Shown: piece by piece, positions 1 through 8,376 of the stretch | How positions within the stretch are numbered: the stretch's first letter is position 1 | Layout: each line of letters begins with the position of its first letter | Assembly (NCBI GenBank): GCA_036435485.1 | Contig: JAZHRN010000139.1 | Coordinates: 4,712,001 to 4,776,000, forward strand | Origin: Saposhnikovia divaricata | Taxonomy: Eukaryota; Streptophyta; Magnoliopsida; Apiales; Apiaceae | Length of the DNA stretch: 64,000 bases | Reading direction: 5' to 3' | Translations under genes and position numbers: made by a program | The notes under the pieces: generated by a model | What the model saw: only the letters and a program-made list of their open reading frames with translations | The model's database searches: none | Told to the model about the DNA's origin: nothing

Positions 1-2
1 AT

Positions 3-968
3 CGTTGTCAAAGAGTTGGTAATATCTCGAGGAGAAGTGAGATGCCTTTGACTAACATTCTTGAGGTCGAGCTATTTGATGTATGGGGCATTGATTTCAT
101 GGGTCCGTTTCCTCCTTCTTTCAAGAATGAGTACATATTAGTGGCTGTTGATTACGTGTCTAAATGGGTGGAAGCAGCTGCCTACCCCACTAATGATGCG
201 AGGGTTGTCATCAAGTTCTTGGACAAGCATATCTTTACTCGCTTTGGAACCCCACGGGCTTTAATCAGTGATGAAGGTACGCACTTTGTGAATAAATTAA
301 TGGCGAGTACTTTAGCCAAGTATAATGTGAGACACAAGGTTGCTACTGCATATCATCCTCAGACGAATGGACAAGCGGAGTTGTCTAATAGAGAGATTAA
401 GAGTGTTCTTGAAAAAGTGGTGAACCCGAACCGTAAGGATTGGTCTACACGGTTAGATGAGGCTCTTTGGGCCTATCGCACTGCATACAAAACTCCTTTG
501 GGTATGTCTCCTTATCGCTTGGTTTTCGGAAAGGCGTGTCATTTACCGGTTGAGCTCGAACATAAGGCTTATTGGGCTCTTAAAAGTCTGAATTTTGACA
601 TGCATCGTGTTGGTGAGAAGAGGTTGCTGCAACTTGACGAGTTGGATGAGTTACGATTTTTCTCCTATGAGAATGCTAAACTGTACAAGGAGAAGACAAA
701 GAAATGGCATGATAAAAACATTCAATCTCGAGTGTTTGAAGAAGGTCAGCAAGTGTTATTATTCAATTCAAGGCTGAAATTGTTTCCGGGCAAGTTGAAA
801 TCTAGATGGTCTGGTCCTTTCACAATTGTAAAAGTACATCCCTATGGAGCTGTGGTATTACGGGATAATCAAGGAGGAGAATTTCAGGTGAATGGCCAAC
901 GTGTGAAGCATTATTGGGGAGGTGAGGTTGTTCGTGATAAAGCCTCGTTTGAGTTAATGGAGCCTTGA
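3..968 (+). CDS. Integrase domain of gypsy polyprotein (partial, 5' end outside window)
   Basis: The reading frame is open from base 3, so the first ATG (42) is internal. Integrase joins the reverse-transcribed retrotransposon DNA to the host chromosome in the nucleus. The frame starts at the end of the zinc-binding region (a Cys at the second codon). It then shows the catalytic triad: Asp in WGIDFMGP (residue about 18 from Met42), Asp in ISDEGTHF, and Glu in NGQAELSN, followed by a conserved core with WAYRTAYKTPLGMSP. The C-terminal part has the GPF/Y-type module (RWSGPFTIVKVHPYGAV) typical of Ty3/gypsy integrases. The frame ends at TGA 966-968 with no internal stop, so this part of the polyprotein looks intact. 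No further coding sequence follows, which fits gag-pol ending with integrase. Confidence 0.92.
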   Translation, partial: RCQRVGNISRRSEMPLTNILEVELFDVWGIDFMGPFPPSFKNEYILVAVDYVSKWVEAAAYPTNDARVVIKFLDKHIFTRFGTPRALISDEGTHFVNKLMASTLAKYNVRHKVATAYHPQTNGQAELSNREIKSVLEKVVNPNRKDWSTRLDEALWAYRTAYKTPLGMSPYRLVFGKACHLPVELEHKAYWALKSLNFDMHRVGEKRLLQLDELDELRFFSYENAKLYKEKTKKWHDKNIQSRVFEEGQQVLLFNSRLKLFPGKLKSRWSGPFTIVKVHPYGAVVLRDNQGGEFQVNGQRVKHYWGGEVVRDKASFELMEP

Positions 969-974
969 TCGGGA

Positions 975-1036
975 TTCAAGTCGAGCCAACGACATTAAAC
1001 AAAAGCGCTTCTTGGGAGGCAACCCATGATTTTGTA
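975..1036 (+). other. Conserved block just 3' of the last coding frame (element B)
   Basis: Contains AGCGCTTCTTGGGAGGCAAC followed by CCATG. The same motif lies just behind unrelated coding frames in A (5240-5300) and C (17806-17865). TGGG-AGGCAA-CCCA can form a 4-bp hairpin. Function unknown. Confidence 0.55.
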
Positions 1037-1474
1037 TGCGAAGAAAAAAAAAAGGAGCAGCCGTACAAATTTTGTAAAAAAAAAAAAACAAAGGAAAAAG
1101 AACCGAAATAATATGATGGGCATGATGTTGATGTCTTGGCCGTGCGAATTTTAGAAAAAAAAAATGTTAAAAGGACAGAAACAATTTGAGGGACATGCAG
1201 CTAGTGTGTTGGGCGTGTGAAATTCTCTGTGAGCGCGCACAATATTTAACGGGCGTATTAAACTTGTGATGCCCGTGCGAAGATGTCTGTGGGATATACA
1301 AATAGTCTTGCTCTGTTTCAACAAAATTCCTCACGCGCGCGACCTATTGTGTGCGCATGCATGCGCATAAGCTTGCATCCTGAGGCTGCGCTCGTACCTG
1401 CCATCTAATTCCGAGCCTGTTGCTGCTGTCCAAGCCTGCTCCGAACCTGATTGGTTGGCTGTTACAAAAATAAA

Positions 1475-1560
1475 TTGAAAATGTTGAAGGCCAAGGGAAT
1501 TGAACCCTTGACCTCGTGGGTAACAAAACAAGGTGGCAACCACTGCACCAGTTTGCGATT
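1475..1560 (-). mobile_element. tRNA-derived SINE-like segment 1
   Basis: On the reverse strand a Pol III A-box-like TGGTGCAGTGG (1550-1540) is followed after about 32 nt by a B-box-like GGGTTCAATTCCC (1507-1495), the spacing of a tRNA gene. The downstream tail (GGCCTTCA, then AT-rich) resembles that of segment 2. No complete cloverleaf is evident, so this is a SINE head or tRNA relic rather than a tRNA gene. Confidence 0.5.
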
Positions 1561-1796
1561 GTTTTAAATATGCGCAAGTTGAGATAAATATACTGACTTG
1601 AAGTCCAGCAGTTGGCTCAACAATTTGACAATTGAAGCCACTAATCTGGCCCAGCCCAGTTACTATGCAATTGTCCAGCCGGTCAACTGCCACATTAGTC
1701 TACAGTCATCCGCCACCTTATTCCAAGTCAGCATCCAGTCAGCTCCGAGTCACCACCACGTCATCCTGCTTTGTTGGCAGCTTTTTGCAAAAATAT

Positions 1797-1895
1797 TTTT
1801 GGAAATATGAAGGCCAGGGGAGTTGAACCCTTGACCTTGGGATATATATATGCATGCCTTCTATTTGCATATCCCAACCACTTGAGCTGTTGTGC
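1797..1895 (-). mobile_element. tRNA-derived SINE-like segment 2
   Basis: Reverse strand: A-box-like AGCTCAAGTGGTTGGG (about 1888-1873) and B-box-like GGGTTCAACTCCCC (1830-1817), followed by GGCCTTCATATTT. The box spacing (about 43 nt) is longer than in segment 1 because of a TA-rich insertion (1841-1850). Related to segment 1 in the B box and tail. Confidence 0.45.
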
Positions 1896-2030
1896 GTTTG
1901 GTGCTAGTATCTGGACTACTATTCTTATGTAATGAAGCAGAGCCCTGGAGTTTAGCTATGGCTGCCTCTATTTTGCAATTATTTTTCGAGCGACACTTCG
2001 TGCATATGGGGAGTATTTTTAACCTTTCTT

Positions 2031-2035
<5 letters not shown>

Positions 2036-2071
<36 letters not shown>
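2036..2071. repeat. (TA)n microsatellite
   Basis: An uninterrupted TA run of about 36 bp followed by a T-rich tract, inside the noncoding region of element B. Confidence 0.95.
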
Positions 2072-2075
<4 letters not shown>

Positions 2076-2153
2076 TTTTTCTCTTTTTCAATTTTTTTTT
2101 TTATTTTTGTATTTTATTTTAGGAACCTTTTAGTTATAAATATATATATTATT

Positions 2154-2193
2154 ATTCATTGGGGACAATGAACCACTTAAGTGTGGGGAGGGG
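2154..2193 (+). other. Hairpin plus internal polypurine-tract-like site (element B)
   Basis: TTCATTG (2155-2161) and CAATGAA (2166-2172) form a 7-bp stem around GGGA. AAGTGTGGGGAGGGG (2179-2193) follows. The purine tract matches B's own terminal PPT (9666), not the AAGTTTGGGGG version of A and C. Confidence 0.65.
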
Positions 2194-2584
2194 TTTCCTT
2201 TATAAAAAAAACATTAAAAAAAATTAGGATCATTAATAATTTTATTTTTAGGATAATTTTTTTTCCTTAGTTTTATAGGACATTAGATTTTTCTTTTTTT
2301 AGATTTTCTTTTAGGATATTATTAAAAAATATTAGAAAAACACAAAAAAATTAGAAAATTTAAAAAATTGATTGCCTTGTCAATATAGCATGTTAATAAG
2401 GATAAGTACACACCTTGTAGGCTAATTATTCGTGTGTCATGTATATGTCTCCTTAGCGTAAAACACCTTATACATGATGATGTCTTGTACGTGCTTGCGA
2501 AAATTAAAAAAAACTTGAATGTACGTCATTGTCAATTTTGATGAGTATGGCATGCTATCACCATGTGAGATCTTGAGCCTTAAT

Positions 2585-4095
2585 TGATAAGTGGATTTTA
2601 TATCCACTTGGAGCGTTCCATATCGGCTTAAATTGATTGTCTTGGACTCAAGTTTCTTATAGTTTTGATGTGTTTTGCTTAGTTGTGCAGATTTACGAGA
2701 ATGTTGATTATGGTGGATGCTTTTGTCATTTTTGGAGATTTAATTGATTAAAATTCGGATTTCTGAGAAGGGTTGCGCAGTCTACACTGTTTTGGCCATA
2801 TCTAGAGTTCTAGAAGTCCGTTTTCAGCGATCTTACTGCCCACGCGAAGCCTGGGAGATTTTCTACAACCTTGGACAGGTCTTGCACGAGCAGGTTGCGC
2901 GTGGTTGGCGCAGGCTGCGCGACAAACAGACTGATGGGCGCAGGTTGCACGCCCGCGGTGCTGAAAAATTACAGTTTTTACTATTTTGGCCATATTTGGA
3001 GTTCTAGAAGTCCGTTTGAGGCCCATAAGCAGTCCACGCGAAGATAACAAGATTCTCTATCATTCTAAGGTGGTCCAGAGGTCCAATTATGATTGGAACG
3101 TTCCAGAAATACTGAAGAAAAGTCAGCTACGAATTTTCCTTAAAAAAACAGAATCAGTTTAGGAAACGTATTTTGCAGAAATTCTATTATAATTCTGTTT
3201 TGGTATTTTCTTGCTGGGCAAGATGTCTAGAGCCCTATATAAACACATCTAGGGTATTATTTTAGGATGTAATTCATAACCTATTTTCAGTACTATTCAT
3301 ACTTTAGATCTAGAACTATTTTAGATTGGAGAGAAAAGGGAGAGAATCAATTGGAGAAGAAGATTGAAGGAAGGAGCGAAAGGATTCGTCCGGAGTTCAA
3401 GACACTTCAAGATTTGTGTTCTTTGTTCTTAAATTCTAAACTCATGATTTGTTGTTTTTATATATATACTTGTTTTGTTCAATTATGAGTAGTTAATTCC
3501 CTTTATCCAAGAGTTGGGTAGTATTCGTTGATTTGTCGAGTTTGTTTGATTTCTCTTGTTATTGTTAATCTGTCATTGAGGGCTTAATTCAATTAGAAGA
3601 GTAGCTAACTTTTGATTGAATCTGTAGGGATTATAACGAATCGGGAGAAGAGTTGTAATTCTAGTACATGACATGATAGACACAATTTAATTATTGAATC
3701 GGGAGATTAATAAAAGAATTGTGAAACTGTTAATCCTTGGTTTTAATAGTTTATGATTATACTTTGATTGACCATGGGAGTGGCGATTAGGGGATGATTG
3801 TAGGCATTATGAATTACCTTGGGAGAGGAATTTATAAACTTTAGAAGGATTGTTTTTAACGAACAAGAGACACAAATTAGACATTCTTGGTAGTCAATTG
3901 AAGAACCCCAAATCTTGGATTATTTTCTCTCATCGTTATTATATAGTTTTTATTTGTTTATTAGTTTAATTTAGTTAATAATCATAATCACCAATCTATT
4001 CTTCCACACTTCTGAACTGCTTGAGATAAAAGACTCAGAATTAGAATTGATATCAGTCCTTCCCTGAGAACGAACACACAAAAATACTACTAACA
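2585..4095 (+). repeat. Element A 5' LTR
   Basis: Starts TGATAAGTGG and ends CTACTAACA. The first bases contain a perfect inverted repeat, AAGTGGAT...ATCCACTT. Two copies of a module of about 60 bp (2791-2849, 2984-3043) flank a GC-rich array of GCGCAGGTTGCGC-like words (about 2880-2965). A TATA box follows at 3236. Confidence 0.95.
3236..3243 (+). promoter_or_regulatory. TATA box of element A LTR promoter
   Basis: TATATAAA about 650 bp into the LTR, downstream of the GC-rich array. It would set the U3/R boundary some 30 bp further on. The 3' LTR copy is at 7512-7519. Confidence 0.65.
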
Positions 4096-4098
4096 AAT

Positions 4099-4116
4099 TG
4101 GCGCCGCTGCCGGGGA
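4099..4116 (+). other. Primer-binding site, element A
   Basis: TGGCGCCGCTGCCGGGGA, three bases after the LTR. This is the Athila-type site read as complementary to the 3' end of tRNA-Asp. Identical sites occur in C (14892) and D (26620-26637, reverse strand). Confidence 0.85.
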
Positions 4117-4272
4117 AGGCAGTAATATTGATTTTGAGTTAATTGTTTCTTGTAGTTTGGATTTTATCTTTGTATATATTTTTCTTTTCTTTCTTTTTGT
4201 ATTTCTTTCTTTGGTGTGTCTACAGGTTCTTTGAGGTAGACAACTTAAACAGGTTTTGAGGAGAGAGACTAG

Positions 4273-5226
4273 ATGGAGTACAACTTTGGTTGGAACAATG
4301 CTCAGAATTTCTACAACAGTCAGGAACAATATCAAGACTTCAATCCTTACCCACAATTCAATTCCTATGAGGATTGTAATGCATATCAGGTGAATTCGTT
4401 CTATTCTGAGAACTCATTTTATGCTCCATATGCCCCTAGCAATGATTATTCATATTCGTTTGAAAATCAATATCATGATTATGTTTATCCATATATGTGT
4501 AATGATGTTGATACGAGTTTAACTCAGTCTAATCCTTCTTTACTTGCTGATTGGGAGATTGCGCTCAATAAAATGATTCAAGGAACTCAATCTAATCTTC
4601 CCTTACTTTCTTTGGGAGTTTTTGATGAACCAACTTTAGAGATTGCTAGTGACAATGATGTTCCATGTGATTCAATAGCTTGGTACGAGGAGAATGCTAA
4701 ACTAAATAATTTTATTTGGGAAGTTCGAGCAGTGTGGTATGACGGTTGTTATCGAACTCCTCCTTGTGTCAATTTTCCTCTATGCCATGATTCTTGTTTA
4801 GCAATTGATGATAATGTTGTGTCTGATGAGTCTACTGGTGTAGTTGATAATTGTCCCATGCACATTAATGATAATTTGGATGCAATTGAAATTCTACCAG
4901 TTCTAGAAAATTTTGAGCTTAATACATTGGTAGACGAGATTAAAATTGATGAGTGTCCAATTATAAAAGAGAAGGAAGTTAAGATTGAGGAAGTTGAAAA
5001 TCTTGCTGTAGAGTATAAGGATCCGATTTGGGAGGAGTATATGAGTCGTACTTATAATGATTACTCTGACGACTTTTCTAGCTATTTTGATGTTTCCAAG
5101 TCTCTTGAGCATGATAGGTTCTTGAAAGTTTTCGTACCTTTCAATGAATCTAAGGTTTATTTGCACAATATGCTTATATTAGAAATTCGTAGATATGTGC
5201 ATCTGTTTGCTTTTTCTCCTCATTGA
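4273..5226 (+). CDS. Unrecognised 317-residue protein of element A
   Basis: The only long frame in this young element and fully open. It starts at ATG 4273, 157 bp after the primer-binding site, where gag starts in C. Residues 1-75 are very rich in Tyr, Asn, Ser, Gln and Phe (for example NFGWNNAQNFYNSQEQYQDF), a low-complexity, prion-like composition. The middle has several Cys residues (DGCYRTPPCVNFPLCHDSC) without an obvious zinc-knuckle spacing. The rest is acidic, ending in a more hydrophobic tail. I recognise no gag, protease, RT or integrase motif. A near-intact frame in a recent insertion suggests selection or very recent capture. It could be a highly divergent gag substitute or a captured host frame; neither can be shown here. 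Confidence 0.7.
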   Translation: MEYNFGWNNAQNFYNSQEQYQDFNPYPQFNSYEDCNAYQVNSFYSENSFYAPYAPSNDYSYSFENQYHDYVYPYMCNDVDTSLTQSNPSLLADWEIALNKMIQGTQSNLPLLSLGVFDEPTLEIASDNDVPCDSIAWYEENAKLNNFIWEVRAVWYDGCYRTPPCVNFPLCHDSCLAIDDNVVSDESTGVVDNCPMHINDNLDAIEILPVLENFELNTLVDEIKIDECPIIKEKEVKIEEVENLAVEYKDPIWEEYMSRTYNDYSDDFSSYFDVSKSLEHDRFLKVFVPFNESKVYLHNMLILEIRRYVHLFAFSPH

Positions 5227-5239
5227 AGTTTCCAGGTAT

Positions 5240-5300
5240 AATCGGCGTCAAGCTATTGACGTTAAAGGAGCGCTTCGTGGGAGGCAACTCACGCGTTTGT
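5240..5300 (+). other. Conserved block just 3' of the last coding frame (element A)
   Basis: GACGTTAAAGGAGCGCTTCG then TGGGAGGCAACTCA, matching B 975-1036 and C 17806-17865 although the upstream proteins are unrelated. Confidence 0.55.
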
Positions 5301-5368
5301 GTAAAAAAAAAAAATTTTGAGTGTTTTAAAAAAAATAAAAATAAATTAGAATCTGTTGTTTTTTTAGC

Positions 5369-5449
5369 AGGCTGCACCTGTGTAACGCAGGTTGCGCCTG
5401 CGTTTCTGTCTTTAGCGCAGGTTGTGCCTGTGTTGCGCAGGTTGCATCG
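5369..5449 (+). repeat. Internal array of GC-rich words shared with the LTR of element A
   Basis: Four variants of GCAGGTTGCGCC (such as GCAGGCTGCACC and GCAGGTTGTGCC) in about 80 bp. The same word is repeated in the LTR (2880-2965). CGCAGG-TTGCG-CCTGCG forms a 6-bp hairpin. Confidence 0.65.
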
Positions 5450-5460
5450 TATTTACTTCC

Positions 5461-5496
5461 ATTCAATGCGGACATTGAATCTTCCAAGTTTGGGGG
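5461..5496 (+). other. Conserved 8-bp hairpin plus internal polypurine-tract-like site (element A)
   Basis: ATTCAATG (5461-5468) and CATTGAAT (5473-5480) pair perfectly around CGGA. AAGTTTGGGGG (5486-5496) follows. A second copy of the purine tract is at 5944-5954 and the terminal PPT is at 6846. Confidence 0.7.
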
Positions 5497-6672
5497 TCGT
5501 TTGAGGGATTAGTAATTGTTGTTGTATTATTTGTTCATGTAGGATTTCATGTTTTGCATATTAGTAGTAGTAATTCATGCATATATGTTCGTGTTAATTA
5601 CGTTTGTTTCATATAGGACATTCTATTATTTTTGTTTTGTATACCATGTGAGTTCATTCTAGTTGCATTTTCATAGCATGCATATTTCATGATCCCTTAG
5701 AACGAGCTAATTCTGATTGGTAGGTAGATGTCTAATTGAGTGTGGTAATGATGAATAGAGGGTTGATTTATAGTTTCTATGAAATTGACTTATGTGTTTC
5801 GGGAACAAAATTTTTACACAGTCTCATTGGGTGCTTTTGGGGCTAGGTTGAGGTCATGCTTGTTTGGATGCTTTGAGATTTAATCACCTGATTATATTTA
5901 GAATTTTTGTTATTCCCTTGATGGCGTAGGAGCACTAAAGTCTAAGTTTGGGGGAAACCAGGGATTTCATGCTTAATTGTAAATAATTGTGAATAATGGC
6001 TAGGTGTCAAATGGCTAGTAGCCGGCTCATATTTTATGAGTAGTCTAGGGTTGGAAATGAGAAAGGCTCATTCCAGATCGCAGAAAAAAAAAAAGAAAAA
6101 AAGAAAAAAAAAGAGTCAATAGTTTAATTGTTTAAATGCAAAATTAACCAGAGTGAGCTCTTTAATACTCGAGTAATTAAGTCTGAGGGGACTTAGTCCT
6201 AGTAACCTAAAGCCCTTTGTGGTTTGGGATTGCTGACCTAACACTCGCTACATGGGTATTATTGTATAAGCCTTTTGGGGTCTCATTCATTGCACGGTTA
6301 AATAAGCATGCATATTGTATATAGTGTCGTAGTATAGTAATAAAGCATGAGTTTTTGTCTAACTTGAATAAGGATGGAGGTGTTCCTAGGTTATGAAGTG
6401 TCTACAGTCTATTCTATTTATAAACCTGTGATTGTCTTGGCGAAGAATTTGTATGATTTTTGACCTAGTGTTGGGAGTATTTTTGATGAGCATCGCACAC
6501 ACGCACGTTTCTGTCATGTATTGTTAGTATACGGGGACTTAGTCGAGCTCTATTTGGATTTAGTTGCATTCTTTGAGATATTTGCTTGTTAATTGGTTTT
6601 GGTTAGTTTGAAGGGGATCGTTGCATTTTCATATTAGTTGCATTCATGCATTGCATTGTTTAGTTAGATGGA

Positions 6673-6799
6673 TTTTGTGGGTACATTCGCTATAGGCCCT
6701 CACGAGACCTTACTCGTCCACTAGGGCTGCCTAGGGGTTTAAAGGGCTTGTTGCATATGCCAAATGCAACCGTGATCACCTACGGAAGTGGTACTAGTT
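6673..6799 (+). other. Conserved hairpin-rich block near the 3' end (element A)
   Basis: Contains GCCCT(6696)...AGGGC(6723) enclosing ACGAG-ACCTTA-CTCGT, then TTGCAT-ATGCCAA-ATGCAA (6751-6769), then CCGT...ACGG (6770-6785). Counterparts lie in B 9486-9610, C 19128-19252 and D 23309-23434 (reverse). Confidence 0.65.
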
Positions 6800-6845
6800 A
6801 GTTAGTTAGTTGTAATTGTTTATGCTTGAGGACAAGCATCGGTTT

Positions 6846-6860
6846 AAGTTTGGGGGTGTT
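6846..6860 (+). other. Terminal polypurine tract, element A
   Basis: AAGTTTGGGGGTGTT ends directly at the 3' LTR start. It is preceded by a TGCTTG-AGGA-CAAGCA hairpin. Confidence 0.85.
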
Positions 6861-8371
6861 TGATAAGTGGATTTTATATCCACTTGGAGCGTTCCATATC
6901 GGCTTAAATTGATTGTCTTGGACTCAAGTTTCTTATAGTTTTGATGTGTTTTGCTTAGTTGTGCAGATTTACGAGAATGTTGATTATGGTGGATGCTTTT
7001 GTCATTTTTGGAGATTTAATTGATTAAAATTCGGATTTCTGAGAAGGGTTGCGCAGTCTACACTGTTTTGGCCATATCTAGAGTTCTAGAAGTCCGTTTT
7101 CAGCGATCTTACTGCCCACGCGAAGCCTGGGAGATTTTCTACAACCTTGGACAGGTCTTGCACGAGCAGGTTGCGCGTGGTTGGCGCAGGCTGCGCGACA
7201 AACAGACTGATGGGCGCAGGTTGCACGCCCGCGGTGCTGAAAAATTACAGTTTTTACTATTTTGGCCATATTTGGAGTTCTAGAAGTCCGTTTGAGGCCC
7301 ATAAGCAGTCCACGCGAAGATAACAAGATTCTCTATCATTCTAAGGTGGTCCAGAGGTCCAATTATGATTGGAACGTTCCAGAAATACTGAAGAAAAGTC
7401 AGCTACGAATTTTCCTTAAAAAAACAGAATCAGTTTAGGAAACGTATTTTGCAGAAATTCTATTATAATTCTGTTTTGGTATTTTCTTGCTGGGCAAGAT
7501 GTCTAGAGCCCTATATAAACACATCTAGGGTATTATTTTAGGATGTAATTCATAACCTATTTTCAGTACTATTCATACTTTAGATCTAGAACTATTTTAG
7601 ATTGGAGAGAAAAGGGAGAGAATCAATTGGAGAAGAAGATTGAAGGAAGGAGCGAAGGGATTCGTCCGGAGTTCAAGACACTTCAAGATTTGTGTTCTTT
7701 GTTCTTAAATTCTAAACTCATGATTTGTTGTTTTTATATATATACTTGTTTTGTTCAATTATGAGTAGTTAATTCCCTTTATCCAAGAGTTGGGTAGTAT
7801 TCGTTGATTTGTCGAGTTTGTTTGATTTCTCTTGTTATTGTTAATCTGTCATTGAGGGCTTAATTCAATTAGAAGAGTAGCTAACTTTTGATTGAATCTG
7901 TAGGGATTATAACGAATCGGGAGAAGAGTTGTAATTCTAGTACATGACATGATAGACACAATTTAATTATTGAATCGGGAGATTAATAAAAGAATTGTGA
8001 AACTGTTAATCCTTGGTTTTAATAGTTTATGATTATACTTTGATTGACCATGGGAGTGGCGATTAGGGGATGATTGTAGGCATTATGAATTACCTTGGGA
8101 GAGGAATTTATAAACTTTAGAAGGATTGTTTTTAACGAACAAGAGACACAAATTAGACATTCTTGGTAGTCAATTGAAGAACCCCAAATCTTGGATTATT
8201 TTCTCTCATCGTTATTATATAGTTTTTATTTGTTTATTAGTTTAATTTAGTTAATAATCATAATCACCAATCTATTCTTCCACACTTCTGAACTGCTTGA
8301 GATAAAAGACTCAGAATTAGAATTGATATCAGTCCTTCCCTGAGAACGAACACACAAAAATACTACTAACA
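6861..8371 (+). repeat. Element A 3' LTR
   Basis: 1511 bp, the same length as the 5' LTR and essentially identical to it. The target duplication TTAAT follows. Confidence 0.95.
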
Positions 8372-8376
8372 TTAAT

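Larger units (their letters stand above)
1037..2153 (+). other. Element B 3' noncoding region, proximal part
   Basis: No coding potential on either strand beyond short chance frames. It holds A-rich tracts (1040-1090, 1155-1165), two reverse-strand tRNA-like segments (1475-1560, 1797-1895) and a TA microsatellite. Confidence 0.6.
5497..6860 (+). other. Element A 3' noncoding region
   Basis: About 1.36 kb without a coding frame, closely similar throughout to C 17939-19314 even though the coding parts of A and C are unrelated. It includes an internal purine tract (5944-5954), an A-rich tract (6083-6113) and a conserved hairpin-rich block (6673-6799). Confidence 0.7.
2585..8371 (+). mobile_element. 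Element A: complete, recently inserted, non-autonomous Athila-type retrotransposon
   Basis: Two 1511-bp LTRs (TG...CA) bound a 2765-bp interior with a primer-binding site, one 317-codon frame, a long noncoding 3' region and a polypurine tract. The flanking bases TTAAT (2580-2584 and 8372-8376) are a perfect 5-bp target-site duplication inside element B. Reading the LTRs side by side I saw one mismatch (A at about 3381 versus G at about 7657), so the insertion is very young. There is no gag, protease, RT, RNase H or integrase, so mobility must have depended on enzymes from another element. LTR and 3' noncoding sequences resemble those of C and D. Confidence 0.95.

Noticed and set aside
1475..1560. 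A functional tRNA gene.
   Set aside because: Pol III box-like motifs are present, but I could not fold a proper acceptor stem and anticodon arm.
1892..2122. Short frames containing long Ile-Tyr repeats (also at 1861-2091 and 52629-52946).
   Set aside because: They are translations of TA microsatellites.
2744..3050. Overlapping open frames on both strands inside the LTRs of A (repeated at 7020-7326) and in the LTRs of C (13485-13982, 19537-20034).
   Set aside because: They are identical in both LTR copies, overlap each other antiparallel, lie across the promoter region, and have no recognisable domain. GC-rich hairpin words simply lack stops.
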